The position numbers and the translations under genes are program-made. A stretch of 64,000 bases of DNA from Cryptomeria japonica. Lineage: Eukaryota; Streptophyta; Pinopsida; Cupressales; Cupressaceae. This document shows positions 12,304-23,004 of this stretch, in pieces. The notes beneath the pieces were generated by a model. The model did no database searches. It was given only the letters and a program-made list of their open reading frames with translations, and was not told the DNA's origin. The stretch lies in the NCBI RefSeq assembly GCF_030272615.1, contig NC_081414.1:341920717-341984716 (forward strand), read 5' to 3'. The number at the start of each line of letters is the position of its first letter. Within the stretch, counting starts at the first letter, position 1.

Positions 12304-12659
12304 CTTTCCTTGTAATCGTTAGATGCATAAATGGAACATATGCCAAAGCAAGAACCTTTAACATCTAAGGTAGCCCAAGCTACTCTATTGCAGGGGGAGG
12401 TTCCTTTATCCTTGAGGTACACAGTCCATTTAGGGGAGATAAGAAGAGCAACACCTCCTTTCCCTCTCGGGTGGTTGGTACAGACTTTGATTGCATCTTG
12501 CCATATGAAGTCAAATGCAGTGTCGAGGGAGAAGCCAACAGATTTAAGTTCTTGTAACATTAGAAAGTCTAAGTTTTTATGAAAGTCTAGAAATCTTTTA
12601 ATAACATATTTCTTGTCAGGCGACTCAAGGCCTCGAATGTTCCAAGATATGTATTTCAT
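12304..12659 (-). pseudogene. LINE ORF2 N-terminal endonuclease fragment (inverted segment)
   Basis: The frame starts with ATG at 12659 and reads as an APE-type endonuclease/exonuclease/phosphatase domain. It has SWNIRG near residue 5, LQELK near residue 36 with the catalytic-type Glu, and GKGGVALLISP near residue 67. This is the nick-making domain at the start of plant L1 ORF2. LINE sequence ends after about residue 118, where the left TSD starts; the remaining open frame to 12093 is flanking DNA. The natural continuation into RT is absent here and resumes, after a gap, on the other strand at about 13920. Confidence 0.8.
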
Positions 12660-12682
12660 CAGAGTGGAGGATTTGGGAAGGG

Positions 12683-13917
12683 CTAGTGGGGAGACCGTTG
12701 ATCTATAGATTTCTTCTTGTTTTTGGAGCCCATAGGCCTACCTTTCTTTTTATTTAGGGAGCACCCTTTCATAAGGTCCTCATCATCTTCACTAGTTTCG
12801 GGAGGCTCAGCTCTAGGATCTGCAGTTCCACCTATGTCGGCCCTAGGCATCTAGGAGCCTAGAAAGCCAGGGAGCATAGTGCTAGATCTAATTTGATCTA
12901 GACCCTTATTGGCATATATAACTTCAATAATATGATTATCCTCTAGTTCTTTGAGAGTGGATGTAGTCGAGGGAATGATGGTTTAGTGTTAGAAATAAGA
13001 CCTACAGGTGAGCCCAAATGAATGGGGGTTCTGGATCTGAGGATCTTTGCAAGGTTACTACTACCGCTAGCACCATCATCACCACGATTGGGGTTCTCCA
13101 TATTTTTAACCATATTCCTAACCACAAAGATGACAGGGGATTGACCAAGGTCTGAGGTTTATGAGTAGAGGCCAAATGATTGGTGGAGGAGTGGCTAAGA
13201 TTTAGGGCATTGAGGGGGTTAACTTTACGTCTTTGTTTCCTCAAGGTAACAAGTTGAAAACACTCAGAGGGCGATTCTATAGGATCTTGAGAAGGGTCAA
13301 ATACAGGGATGAGAAGCTTGGGGGCCAAAGGAGCAGGCACGACATCTGCGGACATCTTGTTAGCAGAGTGGGGAAGGGGAGACTGTAGACTATTAGCCTT
13401 TTTAGGGTTAACAGTAGCTTCCATTTTTTTCTTCCTACTACTAATAATTGGACAATTTTTACAGATATGCCCTTCTTTCTTGCAGAGAAAACATGCATTC
13501 AATCCTCCAAACATTTCAATCGGGTAGACAAATGTGTCTCCATCAATATCAAGGTTTAAAGCTGGTGGGATGTCGATTCCGGGTTGAATTGAGACAAGCA
13601 TTCTTGTGTCTAGGTTGGGAACCAACCGAGTAGTTTCATCTATCCAGATCATTTTGCCAAATGGTTCCATTAATTGGGGAAGGAAGCGCCACAAAAAAGG
13701 GGGGACATCTTTGAGGATGACCCATCTGGGAGAGGATAATGCAAGGACTTCCTCATTAACCACCTCTGGAGACCAAGCTAGGGCTCGAAAAGAGGTATTC
13801 CCTATCGTCCAGTATTGGCGTTTAAGTGTTGTCAATTGGGCTTCATGCGAGTTGAAGAAAATGAGAAAAAGACCTCTCTGTATTTGTCTATAGAATATAA
13901 TTTTAAGCCCTAATTTG
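12683..13917 (-). pseudogene. LINE ORF1 (DUF4283-like plus CCHC zinc knuckle), N-truncated
   Basis: The longest open stretch is 13835-13002, and the same frame is open upstream to the inversion junction near 13917. It resembles plant L1 ORF1, an RNA-binding chaperone. A DUF4283-like region holds RWVILKDVPPFLW and is followed by a CX2CX4HX4C knuckle (CFLCKKEGHICKNC) near 13500-13455. A Pro/Ser-rich linker comes next. A frame change near 13125 leads into a frame with further stops and a Lys-rich tail. ORF1 ends about 24 bases before the ORF2 start at 12659, as expected in L1 elements. Confidence 0.75.
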
Positions 13918-13919
13918 AG

Positions 13920-16900
13920 ATTCCATAGATTGTGAAAAAACTCTTACTCTTTGGCTTCACTCCCTCGAATGTCAAATTCAACTCCAGCCTTCCTCCCCTT
14001 CCTTGGCCAAACAAGTCTCTGAGGCTAGAAATATCCTCAGAAAACACCAGCAAGTTAAAATCAAAGGTGCTTTCATCAGAGCCCGCAACCACTGGCTTCA
14101 GTTTGGTGATAAGGGCTCCAAAATATTCTTTAATCTACTCAAGCAAAAACAGACAAGGGAAAGAATAGATAGAATAACCATAGATGATAAGGAACTCCTG
14201 GTTATCAATGACATCAAAGAAGCCTTTGAACTATTCTACAAGACTCTGTTTACCTCTGAAGATAATGAAGCTTTGACAGATGCTCGTGCCAAATGTAGGA
14301 ATATCATTCCCAATAGAATATCTGAGGACAAAGCCAGCCTTCTCAAAATTAAGACATCCGTGCAAGAAATCAAGGATGCCATCAAGGCTCTCAAGGATGG
14401 CAAGGCCCTAGGCCCTGATGGACTTCTTGCTAAATTTTACAAAACTAACATTGACTGGATCTCCAACGACCTCTATGACATCTATAATGAAGCCCTTGCC
14501 ACTAGCACCTTGGGGGAACTCATAAATAGGGGTATTATTAAGCTTGTCCCAAAAGAAGGGGACAAATCCCTAATTAAAAATTGGAGACCAATCACCCTTC
14601 TCAATGTGTCCTACAAAATCCTAGCCAAAGCCTTAGCCTCTCGCCTTAAGAAGATCCTCCCCAAATTCATCTGCCCCACCCAAATAGGCTTCATTAAAGG
14701 TAGATACATCTTGGAGAATCTTGTAACTAGTTGGGAATCCATGGAATGGGCCAGATCCTCAAACCAAGACACCGCCATGTTCCTTGTCGACTTTGAGAAA
14801 GCTTATGACAGGATGGAATGGGACTTCATCCTCATGATGCTCTCAGCCCTTGGTTTTCCTAGCAAATTTTGTGATTATGCTCGAATCCTCCTCAAGGATG
14901 CATCTGCCATGGTTGAAGTCAATGGGACCCTCTCCCATCCTATTCCCCTGTCTAGATCAATTAGGCAGGGTTTCTCCCTTGCCCCTTCTTTGTTTGTCAT
15001 TGCCTCGGATGCCCTATATTAGCTCCTTAGAGATGGCACCCTATCCCACCTTGTCCAAGGCATTACTATGCTGGACGACTCTAAATTGATCAACATCCAG
15101 TTTTTTGATGATACCTCTCTCTTCCTAAACCTCTCAAGGCACAACATTAACTCCCTTAATCAGAAACTTAACCTTTTTGGTAGAGCATCCAGAGCCCGGA
15201 TATCTAGCACCAAATCCATTCTACTTGGATGGAAAGATAACCCTCCGGATTGGCTTCACTAGTTTGGTTATGCGTGGGGAGGACCTAATAAGTTAGTCTG
15301 TTATCTTGGCATCCCCTTCTTTGTTTCTCCCTCTCTTAAAGACATGTGGGGATGGGTCAAGGGGAAAATAGACAGTAAACTCAACAAGTTGGACAATAGG
15401 GTCCTCTCCCTTGCTGGCAGAATTTAGGTCTGCCAGAAAATCCTATCTTCACACAGTATATACTACTCCTCGGTGTGGATGTTCAACAACTACCAAGTCT
15501 TTGAAATCCAAAAGGCTATCAAACAGTTCCTATGGTTTGATGGGAAAGGTAAAAGGAAAGCTCACTCAGTCAAGTGGACCTAGTGCCACTTGGATAAAAA
15601 ACTTGGTGGGCTGGGCCTCAAGGATCTTAGGCTGCAAGGCATCTCCCTTGCAGCAAAGTGGATATTTCACTCACTAGAAGGACAAGAACCCTAGAAAATC
15701 CTCATCAGGAACAACATACAAAATGGTGTTCCCAAAACTGCAAAAACTTGGAAAGCCCTCCCGTTCAGTGACTTAATTGTAGGTGGTTTTTCTATGTCTA
15801 TCCAAGGCACCTGGGTGTTTAAATCCATCTGGAAAGCCTGGGAGCATGTGTGTGGTCTCATTAACAACTCAAGCATCAACTGTGACAATACCCTCCACGG
15901 GGAAAGGTCAATTTGGTGGAATCTGTATCATTATTCCAAACCCCTTGCTCTAACCCAAGGCTGCTCTGCTAAGCACTAGCATAATAAAGGAATTAAATAC
16001 ATTATGGTCATTCTGGAATATGATAACCTTATCAGCTGGGAGGCTCTTAGCACCAAATATGATCTTCCTGCTTCACATAAGAAGACTTACAACATGATTA
16101 AAAATGCATGCACGCCATTTAATCTTCCTAAAAACACCCAAGTAGACGCCCATAGGTACCTTACATTCCTATGGAAGGATGGCTCCACCCTCCGTAAGAT
16201 CAAAGCTAAATCTATCTATTCCCTGCTCAATAGTGATGCCTCAATGTTCGAACATATCAATACTCTGTGGTATACTAACCTTTCACCACACAACTAGCAG
16301 AAAACTTTTGAGAAGCTCTGTTTGCATATGACTGATGCTCTGTTTGCAGAAAGCTTGAGACTGCACATCACATCTTCTTTGACTGCCCCTTTGCTAGGGA
16401 AATTTGGCTTCTATTTGGAATTTCTATTACCAAATTTGTCTATACTATTGATATAGTTACTGGTTTTATTCATGGACTAAGGAAGGATTCTAACCTAGTT
16501 TGGCAAATTCTCTCTTCTTACATTCTTTGGTTTATTTGGAAACTTAGAAATGAGGAGAAGTTCCAAGGTATTACAAGGGAACGTACTGAGTTTTTTAAAA
16601 AACTCACACATTACAAAATTGTTGTGTAGGTCTACTTCTTGATGAACCTCAAGAGAAACAAGCTATTGCGGTTCTTGAAGGATGGTAGTGCGACCATGTT
16701 CATTTACGAGATGCAAGACGGGTACGAATGGGCTAGGCTTGCAGAAAACTAGACTACCTTTGATGAGGCAGTGAAGAAGCTGATAAAAGATCTACAGGAC
16801 AGTAGGCCTCCTCCCTTTAATAGGACAAAGATGTGCTCCCAGATCCTAGCAAGGAAGAAAGTGGCTTGGATGGAAGGAGAACAAGGCTGGACCTCGTGGC

Positions 16901-16926
16901 TAGAGGACCAAGATGAGGTTCTCTAG
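13920..16926 (+). pseudogene. LINE ORF2 reverse transcriptase to C-terminus (sense segment)
   Basis: One frame runs from about 13970 to about 16320 with seven TAG stops and no frameshift. RT motifs are in order: DGKALGPDGL near 14395, KNWRPITLLN near 14577, the A motif VDFEKAYD near 14785, RQGFSLAP near 14962 and FFDD at 15101-15112. The thumb and connection regions follow. A frame change and probable small deletion near 16320-16350 removes the start of the zf-RVT region; its HHIFFDCPF part remains at about 16366. The C-terminus (16630-16926) is a Lys/Trp-rich segment of about 100 residues, not RNase H. The start is set by the inversion junction, not by an initiator codon. Confidence 0.85.
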
Positions 16927-17090
16927 TAGCAATTTACTCTATTATGTCCCCTTCTTTTTGGCAATGAGATAATTGTATATATCACTATCTTTGGATGCTT
17001 AGGATGGCGGGTGAGGCCCTGCCCCCCGTTCCTTAGTTTTGTATAAACTCTCCTACCTTTTTGAACTCGCGATATCTAATATAAAAAAAA
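16927..17090 (+). other. LINE-1 3' UTR and poly-A tail
   Basis: A short non-coding stretch follows the ORF2 stop and ends in ATCTAATATAAAAAAAAA at 17074-17090. The right TSD follows immediately. A GC-rich patch (GAGGCCCTGCCCCCCG) near 17013-17028 is typical of a LINE 3' UTR rather than of the flanking AT-rich DNA. Confidence 0.75.
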
Positions 17091-17103
17091 AATTGTTTTT
17101 ATT
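17091..17103. repeat. Right target-site duplication of LINE-1
   Basis: This is an exact copy of 12291-12303, directly after the poly-A tail. It closes the LINE insertion. Confidence 0.85.
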
Positions 17104-17446
17104 ATTTAAAGGAAAAAACAAATACAAATTAAAAATAATCATTTCTTCTATTTATATCCTTTTATTTGTTAGAAAGATTGTTTGGGAAAGAAAGAGTTTA
17201 CATCCAACGAAAATTTGTTTAAAAATTTAATATAATTTTTACGTAGGAAACTTTGTAAATTATAAATATTTTTTTTCTTTTGACTCGAATAGACGATCGG
17301 TGTAAGTAGGCAGAAACTAATAGCGATTGTTTTATGATCATTTAAGGAAATATATGCCTTGGGAAGAATCTCAAAAGTAAGCTATCATATGTATTATGTC
17401 TAAAGCTGCTATTGATTTTCTTTAACCGCTGAAATGTTTCCTTCTC
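17104..17446. other. AT-rich spacer
   Basis: Nothing recognisable lies between the LINE insertion and the broken 3' end of the LRR pseudogene. If the kinase part of that gene was once here, no trace remains. Confidence 0.5.
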
Positions 17447-18991
17447 TTACTGACATAAAATCTTGCCATCAAACTTATTGTGGCTAAGACGCAACTCTAC
17501 GAGATTGGAAGCACTCCATAGCCCAAGAGGAATCTCACCGCTAAACTGGTTGTTGCTGGCTTTAAAGACTTGAAGATTTATCGGCTGTCCAACTTGTGGA
17601 GGGATTCTTCCTTGGAATCGGTTGTTGCTTATCTCCAACCAACTGAGATTTTTCGCTTCGCCGATTGCAGCTGAAATCAGGCCTTCAAACTTATTGTTGC
17701 TGAGAAACAATTCCTTGAGATTGGGAGCACCCCAGAGCCCTGGAGGAATCTCACCGCTCAGATGATTGTTCTTGATGCACAGATACTCTAGAGAACTACA
17801 GTTTTCAAAGGACGAAGGCAGACTACCATTGAATTTGTTTGAAGAGCCATTCTTTGGCAGAGGGCCTTCCAATTCGTTTCCCTCCAGATCAACAAGAATG
17901 AGATTGGAGAATGTACCCGAACTCTGGGGCAACCATCCACTGAGCTTGTTGCCGAACAACTTCAAATAGCTCAAGTAGCGCAGCTTTCCGAGCCCAGCTG
18001 GTATTTCTCCGGTCAGCCAATTGTTATACAAATGCAGAGAATTCAGATATGTGACATTGGCGACTACAGCTGGAATTGTGCCGTGAAGTTGATTGTCACC
18101 AAAATCCAAACTGTACATGCTCCTCAGTTGGCCAATGTTGGCAGGAACTTGGCCAGACAAATTGTTGTCATAGAGGAAAAAGTCTGTCAAATTTGAGAGA
18201 GCCATTAAACTGGTAGGGATCTCACCCTAGAGATGATTCAGCGACAAATCCAACTCCTCCAGCTACGTTAAGTTGCCCAAGAAATTCGGGATTCTGCCCA
18301 CAAGACTATAGTTTTGTAGCCATAACTGCTGCAGTTGCTTTAAATTGCCAAGCTCACTAGGTAGCTCACCAGCACGCAGAGGATTATTATCAAACGTGAG
18401 GTTCTTCAGAAACTTCAAATTCCCGACAAAATGAGGGAATGCTCCGCTCAAACTATTGTCGTGGAGGAAGAGAGCTTCGAGCATTGACAGCATTCCGAGG
18501 GCTGGAGGAACGGAGCCAATGAAAGCATTATATGCCAGGTTCAACACTCTCAACTTGCCTAATTCGGAGATACGACTGGGCAGCGTACCAGCAAACTAGT
18601 TACTCGACAAATCGAGCTTCTACAAACACTTGCATTGAAAGAGGGCATGGGGGAATGGACCCCTGAAAGCATTATCTTGGAGATTCAAGGAAGTGAGATT
18701 AGAAAGGCCGCATATGGCGGAGGTCAAGTTACCAGAAATGGAGGCCCCCGTGAGATCAACAGTGGTAACGCTGTTGAATGTATCGCAGGAGATTCCTTTC
18801 CAAGCACATGGATTTTGGTGAGACTCATTCCAGTCGCTCAAAGCATTTCGCTTGTCCCTCCAATCTCCCTTCTTTATTTTAAGCAGAATTAAGCCGTCTT
18901 GGGAGAGTGAAGCGCAGTAGAGAAGCAAATGTAAGAATGTGAGAGTGCAGCAAAAGAAAGTGAGAGCGCGAATGTGCATTATTGGTGCCAT
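17447..18991 (-). pseudogene. HAESA-like LRR receptor kinase pseudogene, ectodomain only
   Basis: One frame runs from ATG at 18991 to a stop at 17447. It begins with a hydrophobic signal peptide (CCTLTFLHLLLYCASLS). An LRRNT-type cap with NPCAWKGISCD and about 18 plant-type LRRs (LxxLxLxxNxLxGxIP) follow. Repeat order and wording resemble LRR receptor kinase subfamily XI, which perceives peptide ligands at the cell surface. Four in-frame TAG codons interrupt it (around 18620, 18597, 18262 and 18226), and there is no frameshift. A repeat near 17850 looks internally shortened. No transmembrane segment or kinase follows, so it is a 3'-truncated pseudogene. The upstream ATG at 19132 was not chosen because the signal peptide starts at 18991. 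Confidence 0.85.
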
Positions 18992-19046
18992 TATATGTTT
19001 TAGCAAAAGAAAGTGCTCTCCTTGCAGAAAAGCGGGAAAAGCTCTT

Positions 19047-19057
19047 CCTTTATAAGG
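19047..19057 (-). promoter_or_regulatory. TATA box of the LRR pseudogene
   Basis: The minus strand reads CCTTATAAAGG about 60 bases upstream of the chosen ATG. The duplicate at 19313-19575 has a TTATAAAT counterpart at the same relative place, which supports a conserved core promoter. Confidence 0.55.
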
Positions 19058-19312
19058 CTTGTCAATAAAGTGTCTTTCTTTCACTTCCAACGAATATTGG
19101 AAAAGAGGTGGAAATTTTTGCACCACCTTCACGGAAATATTCCGAAAACGATTGCCACTGATTAGTGCGCTCTTTAAGCCAGGAATTTGGTCTGTGGTTC
19201 GATTTTAGATTGTATATAATATTAAAATTTATTAGATTCGTTATTTTAACTTATTATCTCTTATACAATTAACAATTTAACTGCCTAAATTTATTAAAAA
19301 TTAATATAATAT

Positions 19313-19575
19313 AAGGGAAGTGAAGTAGAGAAGCAAATGAAAGAAGGTGAGAATGCAGCAAAAGAAAGTGAGAGCACGAATGTGCATTATTGGTGCCATA
19401 ATATGTTTTAGCCAAAGAAATGGCTCTACTTGCAGAAATTTCAGAAAAGCTCTTTCAGATTTATAAGCCTCGTCAATACATTTTCTTTCTCACTTCCAAA
19501 AGATGGTAGAAATATTGGGACTGCGTAGACCCAAATATTCGGTAACAAACTACCGCTGATTAGCCCGTCATAAGG
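19313..19575 (-). pseudogene. Duplicated promoter and first codons of an LRR receptor gene
   Basis: This block is a diverged copy of about 18895-19170: the same start-codon context (ATG at 19399), the first ~28 codons of the signal peptide, TATA-like box and upstream sequence. The coding part breaks off at about 19313, and the promoter of the neighbouring copy begins beyond. It looks like the stub of a deleted tandem gene copy or a local promoter duplication. A further copy of its distal part lies at 39379-39460. Confidence 0.7.
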
Positions 19576-21789
19576 CTGGGTTCCATGGAGGGCCTTCCAT
19601 AAAAAAAGGAAAATTTTAAAGTTCTATAATAAAAACAATTAAAAATAATTTATTTTCTTTTAAAATTATTTTTTACTAGAAATTAAACTTAGATGTTTGA
19701 TAAATGACAATAACATCCCTAAGCTAGTGGGACAATTTCTAGTCCAACTTTTTTTCACCCACAATCTGAAAAGTAGGGGCTTCTATTTTTTTTTGGGAAA
19801 AGATTTCAAATAATCTTACAACACAATTTTTTTAATATATGAGACCACCTCTTCCTTTAAAATAGAATTTAAGCCCACTCAAGAACCTCGCCTAAGAAAA
19901 TTGTTGTGTACTCATGTTTGAAATTTGGTAGTCTCCAAAGTTTTTGAAATATTAGACTACATGTTTTCTAAAATTTATTAAATCTTGAAATATATATATA
20001 TATATATATATATGACATTTTTCTTTTATTTTTTAGAATATTTTTAATATGATTTTTTTAAATATTTGAAATATAAATTTAGAAATTTATTTAATTGTCA
20101 CAATAAATTAAAGTTTTTTTGTTGTTTTTTCTTATTGTCTTTTTTTGACATTTTTATTTTCATACTTTTATATAAACACTCGATATTAGTACAAATTTTC
20201 AATTAAGAGATTAAAAAGAAAGAAGAGGTTGATGTTATCACATATAGATAAACAAATTTGTTAGAATGTAATTTGTATGAAATATCACAATTTCTCAAAT
20301 GTCTTGCTTGTGCTCTTAAATTTGTTTGACCTAAAATGAATATTGTAAAAATTAAAATGAAAAATAATAAATCTTTTATATTTGAATTTATGTTTCTTAG
20401 AGTAATTAAATTGTAAATTTTGAAATTTTCATTCAATACATTTGATGTATTTTCTCACAAATCAAATTTAGAATATGTTTCTCACATAGCCAATTTTATA
20501 ATCTATATTTTCTTAAAATATATCTATATTTTATTAAAAATATAGTTGTATTTGAGAATCACATATCAATATAGATTCAATATGGGAGAGTTCAAGATCT
20601 AAATCCATTCTTTCAATTGTTCTCATGTCTAATTTTCTTTTTTTTTCCTATCTACCTATTTAGCTAGTGACACCTAAATGTTGTGAATGTCACCTTCATA
20701 TGTAGCTTGATAAATATCAATTTAAGAAAATTGGTATCCAATTTTAGTCGTATATTCTTCACCCTTTCCTATGGTGGGCTCTATTTATTCCACATATTCG
20801 TTATAAAAATATCTACCATCAACCTAAATGTAGTATTTCCTTCTTTAGAGAGGTGTCATTTGTAAGGTTCCTATCATTCCATCAAATTGTAGATCTACAA
20901 CCTATATATGTCTTCTTTTTTACCAACTATTTATTTCAACCAAGGAGAGGGGGAATAGTAGATCCTTTCATAGAATTAGAAGTGGGAGCAATAGAAATGG
21001 AAGAAAGGTAGTTTTGACAACAATTTTTGTCACAATTTTATTTTGTGGTAGAGATGGAGGAGGTCAATTTTATGGTGGCGGTAAATGGTTAAGAGCATGT
21101 AGATGTGGAGAATTGGTATGCGAAATGAAATGGTATTGATCTACATTTATCAATTAGAATGTTCTAAGAGATTGAAGTCCCTTTTAATTCAAGTTTCTTT
21201 TTGGCTTTGCATCCCCTTGAGCACATGAAATTTTTAAATAAACACTCACTTTGAGATCATATTCATATCCTCCTCTAGAATTATTTGATCTTGAACTTGT
21301 AGAATACACAATAGTAGATTGATATCTTGAAACTTTATTTTAAAGACAAGATAACACATCCTAGAAAACATAAAATAATTTAATACATGATGATAAAGCA
21401 TAATTGAGATAAGATTTAGTAATTCCATCTTAATTTTTTTGAAAAAGATTGAAATTATGTCATTTAAATGAAAACATGTATAAAAGTGACAACACACAAT
21501 TAAATATTTTTTCATAGTCATAATTTTATAAACTAACAATTCATTGTACAACATATAAATTAGAAAATATATCATAAGAATTATAAATTATTTTTAAAAT
21601 TAGAATTCCATATGGATGGCACTCTAAATTAATGCAAACTACATTATGGAGAAATGAAAATAAAATACACTTCAAATGTTATATAATAGCAACATAATTA
21701 CATATTTGAGGAGACCTAACATAATATCACATCATGCTTTTAAAAATAGAGGAGCTCTTAATTTTTTTTTTAAATAACATGTTATACAG
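19480..21789. repeat. Segmental direct duplication, copy A (LRR upstream region)
   Basis: This stretch matches 39379-62715 in order and direction once four insertions are removed from the latter. Shared landmarks include AGAAATATTGGGACT (19519 and 39402), GAAAATTGTTGTGTACTCA (19898 and 39470) and TTCAATTAAGAGATTAA (20199 and 39960). Copy A keeps the uninterrupted target sites: 20927-20931 (copia), 21023-21027 and 21254-21258 (solo LTRs) and 21663-21667 (gypsy). It ends at an LRR fragment, so it is probably the intergenic region upstream of an LRR gene. No gene is seen in it. Confidence 0.8.
19990..20013. repeat. (TA)n microsatellite
   Basis: A pure TA run in copy A. The corresponding site in copy B lacks it and instead has a TGCA/TGTA run nearby at 39614-39651. 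Confidence 0.9.
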
Positions 21790-22245
21790 TTATACAGCCA
21801 TAACTCCAATAGTTGCTTTAAATTGCCAAGTTCTGTGGGCACCACACCAGGACGTAGATTATTACCACCAATCATGAAGTTCTTCAGAGACTCCAAATTC
21901 CCAACAAAAGTAGGGAATGCCTGCTCAAACTATTGTCGTGGAAGAAGAGAGCTTCGAGCTTTGACAACAATCTAGAGGCTGGAGGAATGGAGCCACTAAA
22001 ACTATTATTAGCCAAGTTCAAGACTCTCAACTGGCACAACTCGGAGATACTAGAGGGCAGTGTTCCGACAAACTGGTTGCCTGACAAATCAAGCTTGTGC
22101 AAGTGCTTGCAATGCAAGAGGCCATGGGGAAAGGGATTGTCTTGGAGATTCAAGGCAGTGAGATTAGCAAGGCAGAAGTGAGGTTGCCAGAAATGGATGC
22201 CCCCGTGAGATCAATAGCGATAACAGTGTACATGGATTTTGATGC
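21790..22245 (-). pseudogene. Second LRR receptor gene fragment
   Basis: On the minus strand this matches the pseudogene at 18820-18320, from the LRRNT cap through about the sixth LRR. It includes DLTGASISGNLTSA near 22215 and HKLDLSGNQFVGTLPSS near 22090. It has small deletions and frame changes relative to the first copy and breaks off at both ends. The promoter that fits upstream of it on the minus strand is at 39379-39460, beyond the second LINE. This suggests the LINE, or a rearrangement there, split this gene. Confidence 0.75.
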
Positions 22246-22826
22246 TACTTGTTGATGTCTTCTTTGTAGTTGATGTTGATGTTGACCTCTTGAATATGGA
22301 GTCATAAAAAATTAGAGGTCATTTCTATAAAACTAAATTTTGAGAGAGGTAGAGGGAGAGATAAAGAGTGAGAGTGAGAGAGAGAGAAAGAGGGAGAGAT
22401 AAAGATATGGGAAGAGAGAGAGAGGGGAGGGATAGGGAGAGTGCAAAGGAGGGAGAGAGGAAGATAGAGGTAGAGAAAGATATGGATAAAAATAGATAGA
22501 GAGATGACAAAGAGCATAGAAGAGATGGAGTGAAAAAGAGAGACAAAGGAATATAGAGAGATAGCTCAATAGAATTCTCATATATTCGATTTGATATTCT
22601 TATATTAAATTCAATAATATTATATTTTAGTAATTTAAAATCATTCTAATAAAATTTGCAAAATTTAGTAAAATATAATTGGGTTCATAGAGTCATGATA
22701 AAAGAATAAGTTTTGTATTTATTTTTCAATGTATTAATGTATTATAGTAAAATTTGGGAAATTTAATAATCCATATGATTTGATAGATTTAACTCAATAA
22801 ATGCAAGATTCAAAAGAATTCATATA
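22246..22826. other. GA-rich tract and AT-rich spacer
   Basis: From 22338 to 22566 the plus strand is almost pure purine, rich in GAGA and GGGAGAGA. From 22567 to 22826 it is AT-rich. The long minus-strand ORFs here (such as 22302-22581, nearly all Leu, Ser and Pro) come from the purine repeat and are not genes. Confidence 0.75.
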
Positions 22827-23004
22827 TTTTTTTAAAAATAAAGTTTTTGATAAAGATAAACGGGTTTTACATGGACCTGAAACCAAAAGTTTTACAAAAC
22901 CTGGCCATCAGCCAATAAAACAAAAACCAACAACAAAACAAGGGAACACCCTAGACCGAACACAAGCAAAAAGAAACAACAGCCAACAAAACACAGACAG
23001 GCAC

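Larger units (their letters stand above)
12304..17090 (+). mobile_element. L1-type LINE with an inverted 5' segment (twin-primed insertion)
   Basis: One 4787-bp insertion lies between identical 13-bp TSDs. The right part (about 13918-17090) is sense on the plus strand, from the RT region to a poly-A tail. The left part (12304 to about 13917) is the upstream ORF1 plus endonuclease region of a LINE in reverse orientation. ORF1 is N-terminally cut at the junction. The ORF2 stretch between the endonuclease and the RT start is missing. Inverted 5' segments with loss at the junction are known from twin priming during target-primed reverse transcription. The shared TSD argues against two separate insertions. 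Confidence 0.85.

Noticed and set aside
12304-17090. Two independent LINE insertions in opposite orientation
   Set aside because: A single pair of exact 13-bp TSDs encloses both halves, and each half supplies what the other lacks.
22302-22581. Three overlapping minus-strand ORFs rich in Leu and Ser
   Set aside because: They are the translation of a purine repeat; all frames are open because the tract has no stop triplets on that strand.
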